NCBI RefSeq assembly: GCF_004369205.1 | Contig: NZ_QFGA01000002.1 | Location: 868,001 to 932,000 of the forward strand | Origin: Pelotomaculum schinkii | Lineage (GTDB): Bacteria; Bacillota; Desulfotomaculia; Desulfotomaculales; Pelotomaculaceae | DNA length: 64,000 nt | Reading direction: 5' to 3' | Shown here: one piece after another, positions 31,201 through 40,109 of the stretch | Position numbering within the stretch: the stretch's first letter is position 1 | Layout of the letters: the number at the start of each line of letters is the position of its first letter | Position numbers and translations under genes: made by a program | The notes under the pieces: generated by a model | Databases searched by the model: none | The model's input: the letters and a program-made list of their open reading frames with translations, nothing else | What the model was told of the DNA's origin: nothing

Positions 31201-33858
31201 ATGGTGGAGCACAATTATGTGATGTATTTCGATGAGCTTAATAAGTCCAGCCTGGCCAGCGCAGGCGGCAAAGGCGCGAATCTCGGTGAATTGTTTCATG
31301 TGCCGGGCATTCAGGTCCCTGCGGGGTTCTGTATCACCACAGCGGCCTATATGGACTTTGTGGGTAAAAGTCCGGAATTTCCAAAGCTTTTAGCTGCCCT
31401 GGACCGGCTGGATACCGGCAGCGTTGAGGAGGTTCACAGGGCAGGAGAGGAAATCAGGCTGCACCTGGAGAGCCTTCCTGTTCCCGCCCCCATTCGGGAG
31501 GAGGTCACAGCAGCCTGGCGGCGCACCGGGGCGGAATATTCCTATGCCGTCCGGTCCAGCGCCACCGCTGAGGATCTGCCGGGAGCGTCCTTTGCCGGGC
31601 AGCAGGAGACTTTCTTGAATGTCCAGGGACAGGAGCAACTGCTGGACTGCGTTCGCCGGTGCTGGACTTCTTTGTTCACGGACCGGGCCATCATTTACCG
31701 CCGGCGGAACCAGTTCAGCCATGGCAAAGTGTATTTGGCCGTTGTAGTGCAGCGCATGGTTTTTCCGGAAGTTTCCGGGATTATGTTCACGGCGGACCCG
31801 GTGAGCGGCAGCCGGCGCATCGTATCCATAGACGCGAGTTTTGGACTGGGTGAGGCTCTGGTGTCCGGCCTGGTTTCGGCTGACTTATACCAGGTGAGCG
31901 GCGGCAGGCTGGTCAAAAAACAGATTGCCCGGAAACTGGTGGCGATTTATGCGCGGCCTGCGGGGGGAACTGTACAGCAGGATATTCCGGCTGAATATCA
32001 AACCAGGCCGGCGCTGTCAGAGGATTCGGCGGTCAAGCTGGCCGGGCTGGGTAAGAGAATAGAACAGCACTTTGGCGGGCCGCAGGACATTGAATGGTGT
32101 TTTGCCGGCGGCGACATGTATATTCTGCAGAGCAGGCCGATCACTACGCTTTATCCGCTGCCCGCGATTACGGACGGGAAACTGCATTTGTTTTTTTCCT
32201 TGGGGCATGCCCAAATGATGACCGATGCCATGAAACCGCTGGGAATATCCGTACTGCGCACTTTGGCGCCTTTTGGCAAGGGCGGTTCCCGGCGGGCTGA
32301 AAGCCCCCTGCTGGCAGAGGCCGGCGCAAGGCTATATGTGGATTTGACTTCGCTGCTGGAACATCACCTGGGGCGGAGGCTGCTCCCGGTCCTGCTGTCA
32401 AATGTTTTTGACCAGTCCACCAGCCGTGCTGTGGCAGATTTCCTGACCAGGGAAGAATTCAAAAATATGCCCGCGCAGCGGGGATTTATATTTTCGCTGC
32501 TCAAAAAAGCTTTTCCCACGGCCATCAATATCTTTAAGAACATCTTATACCGTAATCATTCCCACGTAGTGGCAGTCATCAACGGGCAAATCGCCGAGCA
32601 GGTGAGAGAAAACAAAGCCAGGCTTAACAGTGTGTCCGGCGCAGACAGGCTCAGGCTGATTCAGGACCTCCTGTCCACCCTGCTGCCGGCTGCTTTTTCT
32701 TTAATAGCCCAGTATCTGTCGGTAGGGGTGATCAGTATTAAGCTGATTGAGCGGCTGTCCCGCCAATGGCTGGGTAACGCAGACGAACTGCGGAGTATCG
32801 GTAAATCCCCGGTCGGTAACGTCACCAGTGAAATGGGATTGGCGCTGGGGGATGTTGCGGACGTGGTAAGACTTTATCCGGAAGTGCTTGAGTACTTGAA
32901 AGGCGCCGGCGATGAACACTTCTTCAGCAGGCTAAAGGGCGTCACCGGTGGGGAAGAAGTACAGCAGGCCCTGCAGGAGTTCTTGGAGTTATACGGCATG
33001 CGGGGTACAGGTGAGATCGATGTAACCCGCCTCCGGTGGCGGGAGACCCCTACCCAGCTGGTTCCGGCCATCTTAAGTCACATTCAAAGCGCTGCGCCGC
33101 AGCAGCACCGTACCAGCTTCAGCACAGGTAAAAAGGAGGCGGAGCGTGCGGCGGCCAGCCTGATCGCCCGCCTCAGAAGAACCAGGTGGGGTTTTTTCAA
33201 GGCCAGGATCATAGCGCGCCTGATTAAGGTGCACCGCTGGCTCATTGTCGTACGGGAGCATCCGAAATATTTTATCGTCCAGCATCTTGACATAGTCAAA
33301 CAGGCAATTTTGGCCGAAGCCGCGGTCCTAGCCGCCGATGGTATTCTTGAGCAGCCGGAAGACGTCTTTTGGCTTTCACTGGAAGAGATCATTAACCTGA
33401 TCGAAACCAGACAGCCGGACCTGGCCTTGATTGAAAGACGCAGGGAGGAGTTCCTGCATAACCAAAAACTCGTACCCCCGCAGGTGATGACCAGTGACGG
33501 GGAGATCATTACCGGAAGGCTGTTCAGGGAAAATGTGCCGCCGGGTGCATTAACCGGCACCCCCGTTTCCGCCGGAGTGGTGGAGGGCCGCGCCAGGGTG
33601 ATCCTGAAGCTGGAAGAGGCCAATATGCGCAAAGGAGAGATTTTAGTCACACCGTTTACCGATCCCGGTTGGACCCCGCTTTTCCCGCTGGCTGCCGGTT
33701 TAGTCACCGAAGTGGGCGGTCTGATGACCCACGGGGCGGTGGTGGCACGGGAGTACGGCATTCCGGCGGTGGTCGGCGTCGACAGCGCAACCAGTGTTAT
33801 CAAAGACGGACAGCGCATTCGCATAGACGGACACCAGGGTTTTATAGAAATACTATAA
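31201..33858 (+). CDS. PEP synthase/rifampin phosphotransferase-like three-domain protein
   Basis: 885-residue dikinase-type enzyme. The N-terminal third is an ATP-grasp PPDK/PEP-synthase domain (GGKGANLGELFHVPGIQVPAGF, AVRSSATAEDLPGASFAGQQ, DIEWCFAGGDMYILQSRPI). The middle domain starts SLGHAQMMTDAMKPLGIS, a segment typical of rifampin phosphotransferases (RPH). The C-terminal domain carries the phosphohistidine motif LMTHGAVVAREYGIPAVVG. RPH adds phosphate to rifamycins by a swivelling His domain; PEP synthase makes PEP from pyruvate. The size (about 865-890) and middle domain favour the RPH-like group. ATG 31201 follows AGGGGG. Confidence 0.78.
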   Translation: MVEHNYVMYFDELNKSSLASAGGKGANLGELFHVPGIQVPAGFCITTAAYMDFVGKSPEFPKLLAALDRLDTGSVEEVHRAGEEIRLHLESLPVPAPIREEVTAAWRRTGAEYSYAVRSSATAEDLPGASFAGQQETFLNVQGQEQLLDCVRRCWTSLFTDRAIIYRRRNQFSHGKVYLAVVVQRMVFPEVSGIMFTADPVSGSRRIVSIDASFGLGEALVSGLVSADLYQVSGGRLVKKQIARKLVAIYARPAGGTVQQDIPAEYQTRPALSEDSAVKLAGLGKRIEQHFGGPQDIEWCFAGGDMYILQSRPITTLYPLPAITDGKLHLFFSLGHAQMMTDAMKPLGISVLRTLAPFGKGGSRRAESPLLAEAGARLYVDLTSLLEHHLGRRLLPVLLSNVFDQSTSRAVADFLTREEFKNMPAQRGFIFSLLKKAFPTAINIFKNILYRNHSHVVAVINGQIAEQVRENKARLNSVSGADRLRLIQDLLSTLLPAAFSLIAQYLSVGVISIKLIERLSRQWLGNADELRSIGKSPVGNVTSEMGLALGDVADVVRLYPEVLEYLKGAGDEHFFSRLKGVTGGEEVQQALQEFLELYGMRGTGEIDVTRLRWRETPTQLVPAILSHIQSAAPQQHRTSFSTGKKEAERAAASLIARLRRTRWGFFKARIIARLIKVHRWLIVVREHPKYFIVQHLDIVKQAILAEAAVLAADGILEQPEDVFWLSLEEIINLIETRQPDLALIERRREEFLHNQKLVPPQVMTSDGEIITGRLFRENVPPGALTGTPVSAGVVEGRARVILKLEEANMRKGEILVTPFTDPGWTPLFPLAAGLVTEVGGLMTHGAVVAREYGIPAVVGVDSATSVIKDGQRIRIDGHQGFIEIL

Positions 33859-33939
33859 ACATTGTTTTACTAATTTCTCCGGCATGGAGATGCAGATTAT
33901 CTCATTAAAATGCTTTGGTAGAGAGTTATATGATGTTTG

Positions 33940-34368
33940 TCATCTTCTCCATTCCATTATATATTCCATAAACCCAGAGTCTTCATTAGGCTGTTCTGTT
34001 TTTATCTTAAAATTACATTTTTTATAAAAGTTTATTGCTCGATAGTTTTCCACATATACCCCTAACTCTAAATGTGAATACAGCTCCTTGCTATAGTCAA
34101 TAAGCTTGTTACCAATTCCCTGCCCCTGGTATTCTTCTGAAACGAATAATGCACCAATAAAGGAATTGTCGATAATACTTATGAATCCTTTTATAGTATT
34201 GTTTTCTTCATAAATAAAGCTTGTAGCAACAGGCAAATATTCATCTTTAACAATATTATAATTATCCACCCAATATTTTTTGGGTATGAAACTATGAGCA
34301 GTAATATTGGTATTCAACCAAATACTCATAACTTCTTTAACATGTGAATCTTCAAATCTCTTGATCAT
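33940..34368 (-). CDS. GNAT-family N-acetyltransferase
   Basis: 142-residue GNAT protein. The acetyl-CoA binding motif A is EEYQGQGIGNKLIDYSKELY (Q/RxxGxG/A pattern), preceded by IGALFVSEEY and followed by GVYVENYRAINFYKKCNFK. Substrate unknown. The preferred start, ATG 34368, lies 11 codons inside the longest frame. Monocistronic. Confidence 0.83.
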   Translation of the reverse strand: MIKRFEDSHVKEVMSIWLNTNITAHSFIPKKYWVDNYNIVKDEYLPVATSFIYEENNTIKGFISIIDNSFIGALFVSEEYQGQGIGNKLIDYSKELYSHLELGVYVENYRAINFYKKCNFKIKTEQPNEDSGFMEYIMEWRR

Positions 34369-34442
34369 ATTTTTCTTTTTCCGTTTCAATAATTTATTCA
34401 ATTCGTCATATATATTGAGCCTGAAAGCTTCAAATGCAACCC

Positions 34443-35675
34443 CTACTTGAGAGGGAAGTTGACCGAGAAAGTGGTCCCCGCTTTTTCACTGCTCTCCACC
34501 GAGATCCTCCCCCGGTGGTTCTCCACAATAGCCTTGGCTATGGCCAGGCCCAGTCCATAGCCCCCCTGTTCACGGGACCTGGAGCTGTCAGAGCGATAGA
34601 ACCGCTCAAAAATGTGGTTCAGATGCTCTACCGGGATGGGGGCGCCGGTATTTGAGACCGTAAGAAGGACAGATTCCTGTAGGCGTTTTAGGGTCAGTGT
34701 GACTGTCCCACTTTTCCCGGCATACTTGCAGGCATTGTCCAGCAGGATTACCGCCAGTTGGTTAAGTTGCCCCTCATCCCCGGTCAGGGTGATGTCAGGG
34801 GCTATTTCGCTTTTGATGATGATTCCCTGTTCATAGGCAACCGACTCGAAGTGAAGGAAGCAGCTCCAGACTACATCGCTGAAATTCATGCTGGTTTGCA
34901 GCGCCGGCGCCTCGGCGGCATCGGATTTGGCCAGGAAGAGAAGGTCGTCCACCAGCTTTTTCATCCGGTTGGCTTCCGCCTGCGTGTACTCCACCCATTT
35001 GGACTGCCGGTCAATGGTGTCCTGCCGGTGAGCCAACAGAATTCCGGTATTTGCCAGGATCACTGTCAGGGGCGTTTTCAGCTCATGGGACGCGTCGGCC
35101 ACAAATCGCCGCTGCTGTTCCCATGCCTTTTCCACCGGGTTCAGAGCCCAGCCGGACAGGAACAGGCTGATCAGGAAGAACGCAGCCAGTCCCCCCGCTC
35201 CAACCAGCAGCAACGTGATCATCAGGTTGGTCATGGCTTCCAGTTCCCGTGTCATATCGGCAAAAGTAATCCGGACGCCTTCCGGAGTGTGTTTCAGGAG
35301 AAATCGAAGCCGCTGATCATACAGAATTCCCTCCTGGCGCCCTGAAGCCAGGACCCGTTCTGATACTTCAGCGATCATCTCATCGGATACGGCCACATTT
35401 TCCCGGGCGGCAGAAATGATCTTACCCTGATCATCCAACAGCGCGCTGAAAACCGGCAGCATCGGCATCGCTTTCTTCGGGTGCCTGTTGCCGATTTCTA
35501 CCGGGGGCGGGGGCATGCCGATATCGCTGTTGATGACACGCTGCATGACGTCGTAGCTTTCTGCCTTCGTCCGCTGATAGCTGAAAAAACAGATGGATGC
35601 AAAAACAATGATCAGCACCAGACTGATCAATGTCATGTTGATGAATATGAATTTCCTCCGCAGCTTCCGGATCAT
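34443..35675 (-). CDS. Sensor histidine kinase of two-component system
   Basis: 410-residue membrane kinase. There is a transmembrane helix near residues 10-30, an extracytoplasmic region of about 130 residues, a second helix near 155-178, then the kinase core. H-box DASHELKTPLTVILANTG (autophosphorylated histidine), N-box NQLAVILLDNACKYA and G-box GYGLGLAIAKAIVENH are intact. The gene overlaps its response regulator by four bases. The pair is divergent from the VTC operon and is its probable controller. The short sensor domain has no known ligand family. Confidence 0.9.
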   Translation of the reverse strand: MIRKLRRKFIFINMTLISLVLIIVFASICFFSYQRTKAESYDVMQRVINSDIGMPPPPVEIGNRHPKKAMPMLPVFSALLDDQGKIISAARENVAVSDEMIAEVSERVLASGRQEGILYDQRLRFLLKHTPEGVRITFADMTRELEAMTNLMITLLLVGAGGLAAFFLISLFLSGWALNPVEKAWEQQRRFVADASHELKTPLTVILANTGILLAHRQDTIDRQSKWVEYTQAEANRMKKLVDDLLFLAKSDAAEAPALQTSMNFSDVVWSCFLHFESVAYEQGIIIKSEIAPDITLTGDEGQLNQLAVILLDNACKYAGKSGTVTLTLKRLQESVLLTVSNTGAPIPVEHLNHIFERFYRSDSSRSREQGGYGLGLAIAKAIVENHRGRISVESSEKAGTTFSVNFPLK

Positions 35676-36349
35676 GGCGCCTCTGCCTCCAATCTGTAAC
35701 CCACCTTGCGGACCGTACTGATATTGACCTTGGAGCCCAGAAAAAAGAACTTTTTACGAAGAAAAGAAATATAGGCCTCCACATTATTGTCCTCTGCGCC
35801 GGACTCCATGCCCCACACCTTGATGATAATGTCTTCCTTGGGAAACACCAGCTTCGGATTGGACATCAAGAGCTTCAGCACCTGGTACTCCTTAAAGCCC
35901 AGGCGCACCGACTTGGAACCGCGGCTCAGGGTGTAAGTGGACAGATTGAGTGTCAGATCGGCAAAGGACAGCTCTTCCAGCACCACATCCCCCTGCCTCC
36001 TGGAAAGGGCCCGGATACGCGCCAGAAGCTCCTCGCCCGAAAAGGGCTTGGTCATGTAATCGTCCGCCCCGCAGTCCAGTCCGGTGACCTTGTCCGTGAT
36101 ATCGTCCTTGGCCGTGAGAAGCAGCACAGGGGTGGTGTTTTTATTTGCCCGAAGCGTTCGGACTACCTCAAAACCGCTTTTTTTCGGCAACATGACATCC
36201 AGCACGATCACATCATACAGGCCGCTCATGGCATAGTCCAGCCCGGCCGCGCCGTCGTGCACGATGTCTACGGTATACTTCTGTTCAGCCATGATCTGGC
36301 CCAACGCTTCCGCCAGACGGATCTCATCTTCCACAACCAGAATACGCAC
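35672..36349 (-). CDS. OmpR/PhoB-family response regulator
   Basis: 225 residues. The receiver domain has the acidic pair VVEDE, phospho-acceptor aspartate in VIVLDVMLPKKSGFE, LLTAKDD and the lysine in DYMTKPF; a C-terminal winged helix (KLLMSNPKLVFPKEDIIIKVWG, ...VEAYISFLRKK) follows. GTG 36349 behind AAGGA is preferred over a start ten codons upstream. The partner kinase follows with a 4-base overlap. The 11-bp-phased repeats upstream of the divergent VTC gene fit the binding geometry of this family. Confidence 0.9.
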   Translation of the reverse strand: MRILVVEDEIRLAEALGQIMAEQKYTVDIVHDGAAGLDYAMSGLYDVIVLDVMLPKKSGFEVVRTLRANKNTTPVLLLTAKDDITDKVTGLDCGADDYMTKPFSGEELLARIRALSRRQGDVVLEELSFADLTLNLSTYTLSRGSKSVRLGFKEYQVLKLLMSNPKLVFPKEDIIIKVWGMESGAEDNNVEAYISFLRKKFFFLGSKVNISTVRKVGYRLEAEAP

Positions 36350-36466
36350 GAGAGTCCTTCCTTTCCATGATGTGTTCATCCTAACGTATCATACCACAGC
36401 CGGGAACCGTTTGAAATCGAATACCGTGCCAAACAAACCGTAACTTATATCTTACTTTATCAAGAA

Positions 36467-36525
36467 AGTCTGAAATTAGTCTGAAGCCGGGATTTCAGAG
36501 TAATTTCAGTGCAGGGCTGTATGAT
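36467..36525. promoter_or_regulatory. Tandem 11-bp-phased repeats and -10 box upstream of the VTC operon
   Basis: GTCTGAA occurs at 36468 and 36479. The inverted form ATTTCAG occurs at 36492 and 36503, each pair spaced 11 bases. TATGAT at 36520-36525 fits a -10 box. OmpR-family regulators bind direct repeats with a one-helical-turn period next to the core promoter, so this is the likely binding region for the divergent response regulator. Confidence 0.6.
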
Positions 36526-36564
36526 CAGGGCATCAGAAAGCCCAAACGGAAGGAGATGTCCAAT

Positions 36565-37290
36565 ATGGCACAGTACCAGGATGTATTCAAGCGGATTGAA
36601 AAAAAATACCTATTGAGCGCACAGCAGCATCAGGCTCTGATGCCGCAGCTGCAGGGATATATGACACAGGACCGGCACGGCCTGCATACCATCTGCAATC
36701 TGTATTTTGACACCAAAAGCTATGAACTGATCCGCCACTCCATTGAAAAGCCTATTTACAAGGAAAAGCTTCGATTGCGCAGCTACGGTGTTCCCAAGCC
36801 CGGTGACACCGTGTTCCTGGAGCTTAAAAAGAAATTCGAGGGCGTCGTCTATAAGCGGCGGATACCTCTCGCACTGGAGGAAGCCCGGCGGTATCTGCTG
36901 CGCCATGAAAAGCCCCGTAGGTCCAGCCAGATCCTTTGCGAAATCGACTGGTTTCTGAAGCGATACCAGCCTGTTCCAAAGATATATATCGCCTATGACC
37001 GACTGGCCCTCTTCGGCAATGAGGATGCCAGCTTACGCATCACCTTCGACCAGAACATACTGTTTCGGGAGTCTCTCCTGGATCTGTCAAAGGGCAATTG
37101 GGGGAAACCCCTGCTGAAGCCGGGTAATGTCCTGATGGAGATCAAAATCCCCGGAGCCATGCCCCTGTGGCTGAGCCGGCTCCTGACCGAGCTGGAGATC
37201 TACCCGACCTCATTTTCCAAATACGGCAACATTTATAAGTATCACCTGCTCCACCAGGTGTGCCCCAAGGGAGGAATCTTCTGTGCTTGA
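36565..37290 (+). CDS. VTC-domain polyphosphate polymerase-like protein
   Basis: 241-residue protein with a VTC/CYTH-tunnel domain. Beta-barrel lysines and arginines are visible in FKRIEKKYLLS, YKEKLRLRSYG and VFLELKKKFEGVVYKRR, the basic residues that line the tunnel and bind polyphosphate or triphosphate, with the acidic metal-binding ILCEIDWFLKR and LMEIKIPG segments. In eukaryotes this domain makes polyphosphate; bacterial homologues are less clear. ATG 36565 has AAGGAG at nine bases. The downstream DUF4956 gene overlaps by 8 bases. Confidence 0.85.
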   Translation: MAQYQDVFKRIEKKYLLSAQQHQALMPQLQGYMTQDRHGLHTICNLYFDTKSYELIRHSIEKPIYKEKLRLRSYGVPKPGDTVFLELKKKFEGVVYKRRIPLALEEARRYLLRHEKPRRSSQILCEIDWFLKRYQPVPKIYIAYDRLALFGNEDASLRITFDQNILFRESLLDLSKGNWGKPLLKPGNVLMEIKIPGAMPLWLSRLLTELEIYPTSFSKYGNIYKYHLLHQVCPKGGIFCA

Positions 37291-37960
37291 CAGTCTTTTG
37301 GCTCTTACATCGTCCGCTTCCATTTCCATGGGGAACCTGCTGCTCTGCACCCTGGCTTCCCTGGTGTTGGGACTCGGCGTTGCCGGTATCTATATGTACC
37401 GGAATAATTATACTAAGAATTTTGTGGTGACCCTGGCCCTGATGCCGGCCATGGTCCAGCTGGTCATCATGATTGTAAACGGCAACCTGGGAGTCGGCGT
37501 GGCCGTGATGGGCGCTTTCAGCCTGGTCCGTTTCCGCTCCATTCCCGGCAGTTCCAGGGAGATCGGCAGCATCTTTTTCGCGATGGCCGTCGGCCTCGCC
37601 ACCGGCATGGGATACCTGGTAATCGCGGCCCTGTTCCTGCTCATCGTCGGCCTCATGACGATGCTTTTAAACACCGTCAGCTTTGGAGAGCAGAAAACAA
37701 CCGCAAAGGAACTGAGAATTACTATCCCGGAAAACCTGGACTATGCGGGGCTCTTTGATGACCTCTTCAGCAAGTACACGCAAAAAGCAGAGCTGGTCCG
37801 GGTGAAGACCACCAATATGGGCAGCCTGTACGAGCTGCGCTACCATATTGCCCTGAAAGGTACCGAGATTGAAAAAAGCTTCCTGGACGAGCTCCGCTGC
37901 CGCAACGGAAACCTGAACATCGCTATCGGTCGGGTAACAACCAGAAGCGATGAATTATAA
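37283..37960 (+). CDS. DUF4956 membrane protein
   Basis: 225 residues with about four hydrophobic helices in the first 130 (including VVTLALMPAMVQLVIMIVNG and GYLVIAALFLLIVGLMTMLL) and a cytoplasmic C-terminal alpha/beta part (ELRITIPENLDYAGLFDDLFSKY). The GAFSLVRFRSIPGSSREIGSIF motif is the DUF4956 hallmark. Function unknown; genes of this family are often adjacent to VTC-domain and CotH-like genes. It starts with GTG behind GGGAGG and lies between the VTC protein and the beta-helix lipoprotein. Confidence 0.87.
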   Translation: MLDSLLALTSSASISMGNLLLCTLASLVLGLGVAGIYMYRNNYTKNFVVTLALMPAMVQLVIMIVNGNLGVGVAVMGAFSLVRFRSIPGSSREIGSIFFAMAVGLATGMGYLVIAALFLLIVGLMTMLLNTVSFGEQKTTAKELRITIPENLDYAGLFDDLFSKYTQKAELVRVKTTNMGSLYELRYHIALKGTEIEKSFLDELRCRNGNLNIAIGRVTTRSDEL

Positions 37961-37983
37961 AAGGACGAGAGGAGAATTGCATC

Positions 37984-39915
37984 ATGCCCTACACCCCCCC
38001 GAAATTCACAGCCCTGCTGGTGGCAGCCCTGGTGGCCCTGGCAGGATTAACCGGCTGCAGTTCCAGCACCGGCGCGGCAACCAATACCGCCAGCACAGCC
38101 GGTACTTCAACGGAAATCGCCGCCATCGCGGTGGAATACAGCAGCGAGGACCTGGACAGCGCCTGGGATCCTGCCACTGCCACCAACATCACCCTGCAAG
38201 GGAGTTCTATTGAAGTAGAAGGCTCCGGCGCTGCCTCTGAAGGAAGCAAGCTCACCATCACTGCTGCCGGTACATACGTGCTCAGCGGTGCCCTGACTGA
38301 TGGACAGATCGTCGTGGATGCCAAAAAGGACGATTTGGTACGGCTGGTACTGAACGGCACATCCATTAGCTGCTCAGACAACGCAGCCATTTACGCCAAA
38401 CAGGCGAAAAAGACCATCTTGACCCTGGCTGAAGGCTCCAGCAACACGGTGCAGGACGGAACCGCCTACACCCTGGCCGAGGGGGAAGACGAGCCGGACG
38501 CGGCCATTTTCAGCCAGGACGACCTGACTATCAACGGCTCGGGGTCCCTGACCGTCAACGGTCAATTCAAGCACGGGATCGCCACGAAGGATGACCTGGT
38601 TATTACCGGCGGCAGTATCAACGTTACCGCAGCCGGCGACGGACTGCGGGGCAGGGATTCCATTGCCGTCAACGGCGGCGCCTTTACCGTCGAGGCCGGC
38701 AGTGACGGGTTCCAGGCGAATAATGACGAAGATGCGGATAAAGGCTGGATATCTCTGGACGGCGGGGTTTTCAACATCACCGCGGGTAGTGACGGCATCC
38801 AGGCAGACACTCTGCTGCAGGTCACAGACGGGAAGGTCACCCTGACCACCGGTGGCGACAGCGTCAATGCAAGCTCCGGCGCCAACGGCAATGGCAATCC
38901 CCGTCCCGAGTGGGGTAAGCGCGAAACTGCCGCTGCTGATACTACCGCCGAAGAGGACACGGGTTCCGCCAAAGGCCTCAAGGCAGGCGCCGGCATCCTC
39001 ATCAGCGGCGGCATAATTGCCATCGACTCCTCTGATGATGCGATCCACTCCAACGGTGAGATCGTGATCAAGGCGGGCGAACTTGTGATATCCTCCGGGG
39101 ACGACGGGATCCATGCCGACTCCGCGTTGGCGGTCGACGGCGGCAATATCCGCATCTCCCAAAGCTATGAAGGTCTAGAGAGCGCGGCCATCACCATCAA
39201 TGGCGGGACGGTTCGCTTGACTGCTAAAGACGACGGGCTGAACGCCGCCGGCGGCGCCGACGGCTCCTCCCTGGGCGGCAGGCCTGGAGAAAACAGCTTC
39301 CGTACCGGTGGATCTTATTTCATCCGCATCACCGGGGGTTATATATCTATCGACGCAGGCGGTGACGGCATCGACGCCAACGGATCTCTTTATTTCAACG
39401 GCGGTACCGTGCTGGTAAGCGGACCCACCAACAACGGCAATGGGCCCATGGACTACGACGGCGACTGTGAGGTCACAGGCGGTACTTTGGCCATAGCCGG
39501 CAGTTCCGGCATGGCGCAGGCCCCCGGAGAGCCCTCTTCACAGAATTCCATAACTGTCTATTATACCAAGACGCAGGAAGCCGGAACTCTCGCCGCCCTG
39601 ACAGATGAAAGCGGAAAAACTATCCTGGCCTTTGCGCCCGCCAAAGCATATCAGTCTATCGTGATCAGCACTCCGGAGTTGGAGCAGGGAAAAACCTACA
39701 CCCTGATCTCCGGCGGCACTTGCAGCGGCACACTCACCGACGGGCTGTATACCGGCGGCCACTGTTCCGGGAGCGCCGAATTGACCCGCATTACCATCTC
39801 CGGCACGGTCACCCGCATCGCTGATGACGGTTCTGCGGTCAGCGGCGGTATGGGAGGCATGGGCGGAATGAATGGTCCAGGGGGACCTGGACGGGCACAA
39901 GCTCCCACCCGGTAA
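37984..39915 (+). CDS. Cthe_2159-type beta-helix lipoprotein (carbohydrate-binding domain)
   Basis: 643-residue extracellular lipoprotein: a signal peptide ends at LAGLTGCSSS (lipobox LTGC). The bulk is a right-handed parallel beta-helix of repeating GDGIXXN/DDGIHA turns, with calcium-like acidic loops (SDDAIHSNGEIVIKAGELVI, GDDGIHADSALAVDGG). This matches the carbohydrate-binding family (DUF4353, e.g. pectin-binding Cthe_2159). Near the C-terminus are a beta-sandwich-like region and a glycine-rich GGMGGMGGMNGPGGPG tail. AGAGGAG precedes the ATG. It is the last gene of the VTC-DUF4956 operon. Confidence 0.85.
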   Translation: MPYTPPKFTALLVAALVALAGLTGCSSSTGAATNTASTAGTSTEIAAIAVEYSSEDLDSAWDPATATNITLQGSSIEVEGSGAASEGSKLTITAAGTYVLSGALTDGQIVVDAKKDDLVRLVLNGTSISCSDNAAIYAKQAKKTILTLAEGSSNTVQDGTAYTLAEGEDEPDAAIFSQDDLTINGSGSLTVNGQFKHGIATKDDLVITGGSINVTAAGDGLRGRDSIAVNGGAFTVEAGSDGFQANNDEDADKGWISLDGGVFNITAGSDGIQADTLLQVTDGKVTLTTGGDSVNASSGANGNGNPRPEWGKRETAAADTTAEEDTGSAKGLKAGAGILISGGIIAIDSSDDAIHSNGEIVIKAGELVISSGDDGIHADSALAVDGGNIRISQSYEGLESAAITINGGTVRLTAKDDGLNAAGGADGSSLGGRPGENSFRTGGSYFIRITGGYISIDAGGDGIDANGSLYFNGGTVLVSGPTNNGNGPMDYDGDCEVTGGTLAIAGSSGMAQAPGEPSSQNSITVYYTKTQEAGTLAALTDESGKTILAFAPAKAYQSIVISTPELEQGKTYTLISGGTCSGTLTDGLYTGGHCSGSAELTRITISGTVTRIADDGSAVSGGMGGMGGMNGPGGPGRAQAPTR

Positions 39916-39973
39916 CCCGAAGCCTTTCGGCGACACAACAGCCCACCACTCCATGAATATATGCTTTCACAGC

Positions 39974-39998
39974 AAAAGCGCCGGATCCCGGCGCTTTT
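39974..39998 (+). terminator. Rho-independent terminator of the VTC operon
   Basis: An 11-bp perfect stem (AAAAGCGCCGG/CCGGCGCTTTT) with a 3-base ATC loop. It lies 58 bases after the lipoprotein stop codon. The T-run is short (TTTT). Confidence 0.75.
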
Positions 39999-40109
39999 CC
40001 AATGTCATGCTAAAAACCTGGTTATCAAAATAAAAAAAGGCAATGAGTTAAGGGGGTTCCTTGACTTGCTACCATTGCTACTAAAACCGTGCAAAATAAG
40101 ACTGTCCTA

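Noticed and set aside
32874-33824. Long minus-strand ORFs inside the PEP-synthase/RPH gene
   Set aside because: Shadow frames produced by high-GC codon usage; serine/proline/arginine-rich products without domains.
38374-39162. 262-residue minus-strand ORF in the beta-helix lipoprotein gene
   Set aside because: Repetitive coding sequence yields a repetitive antisense frame; no RBS and no family.
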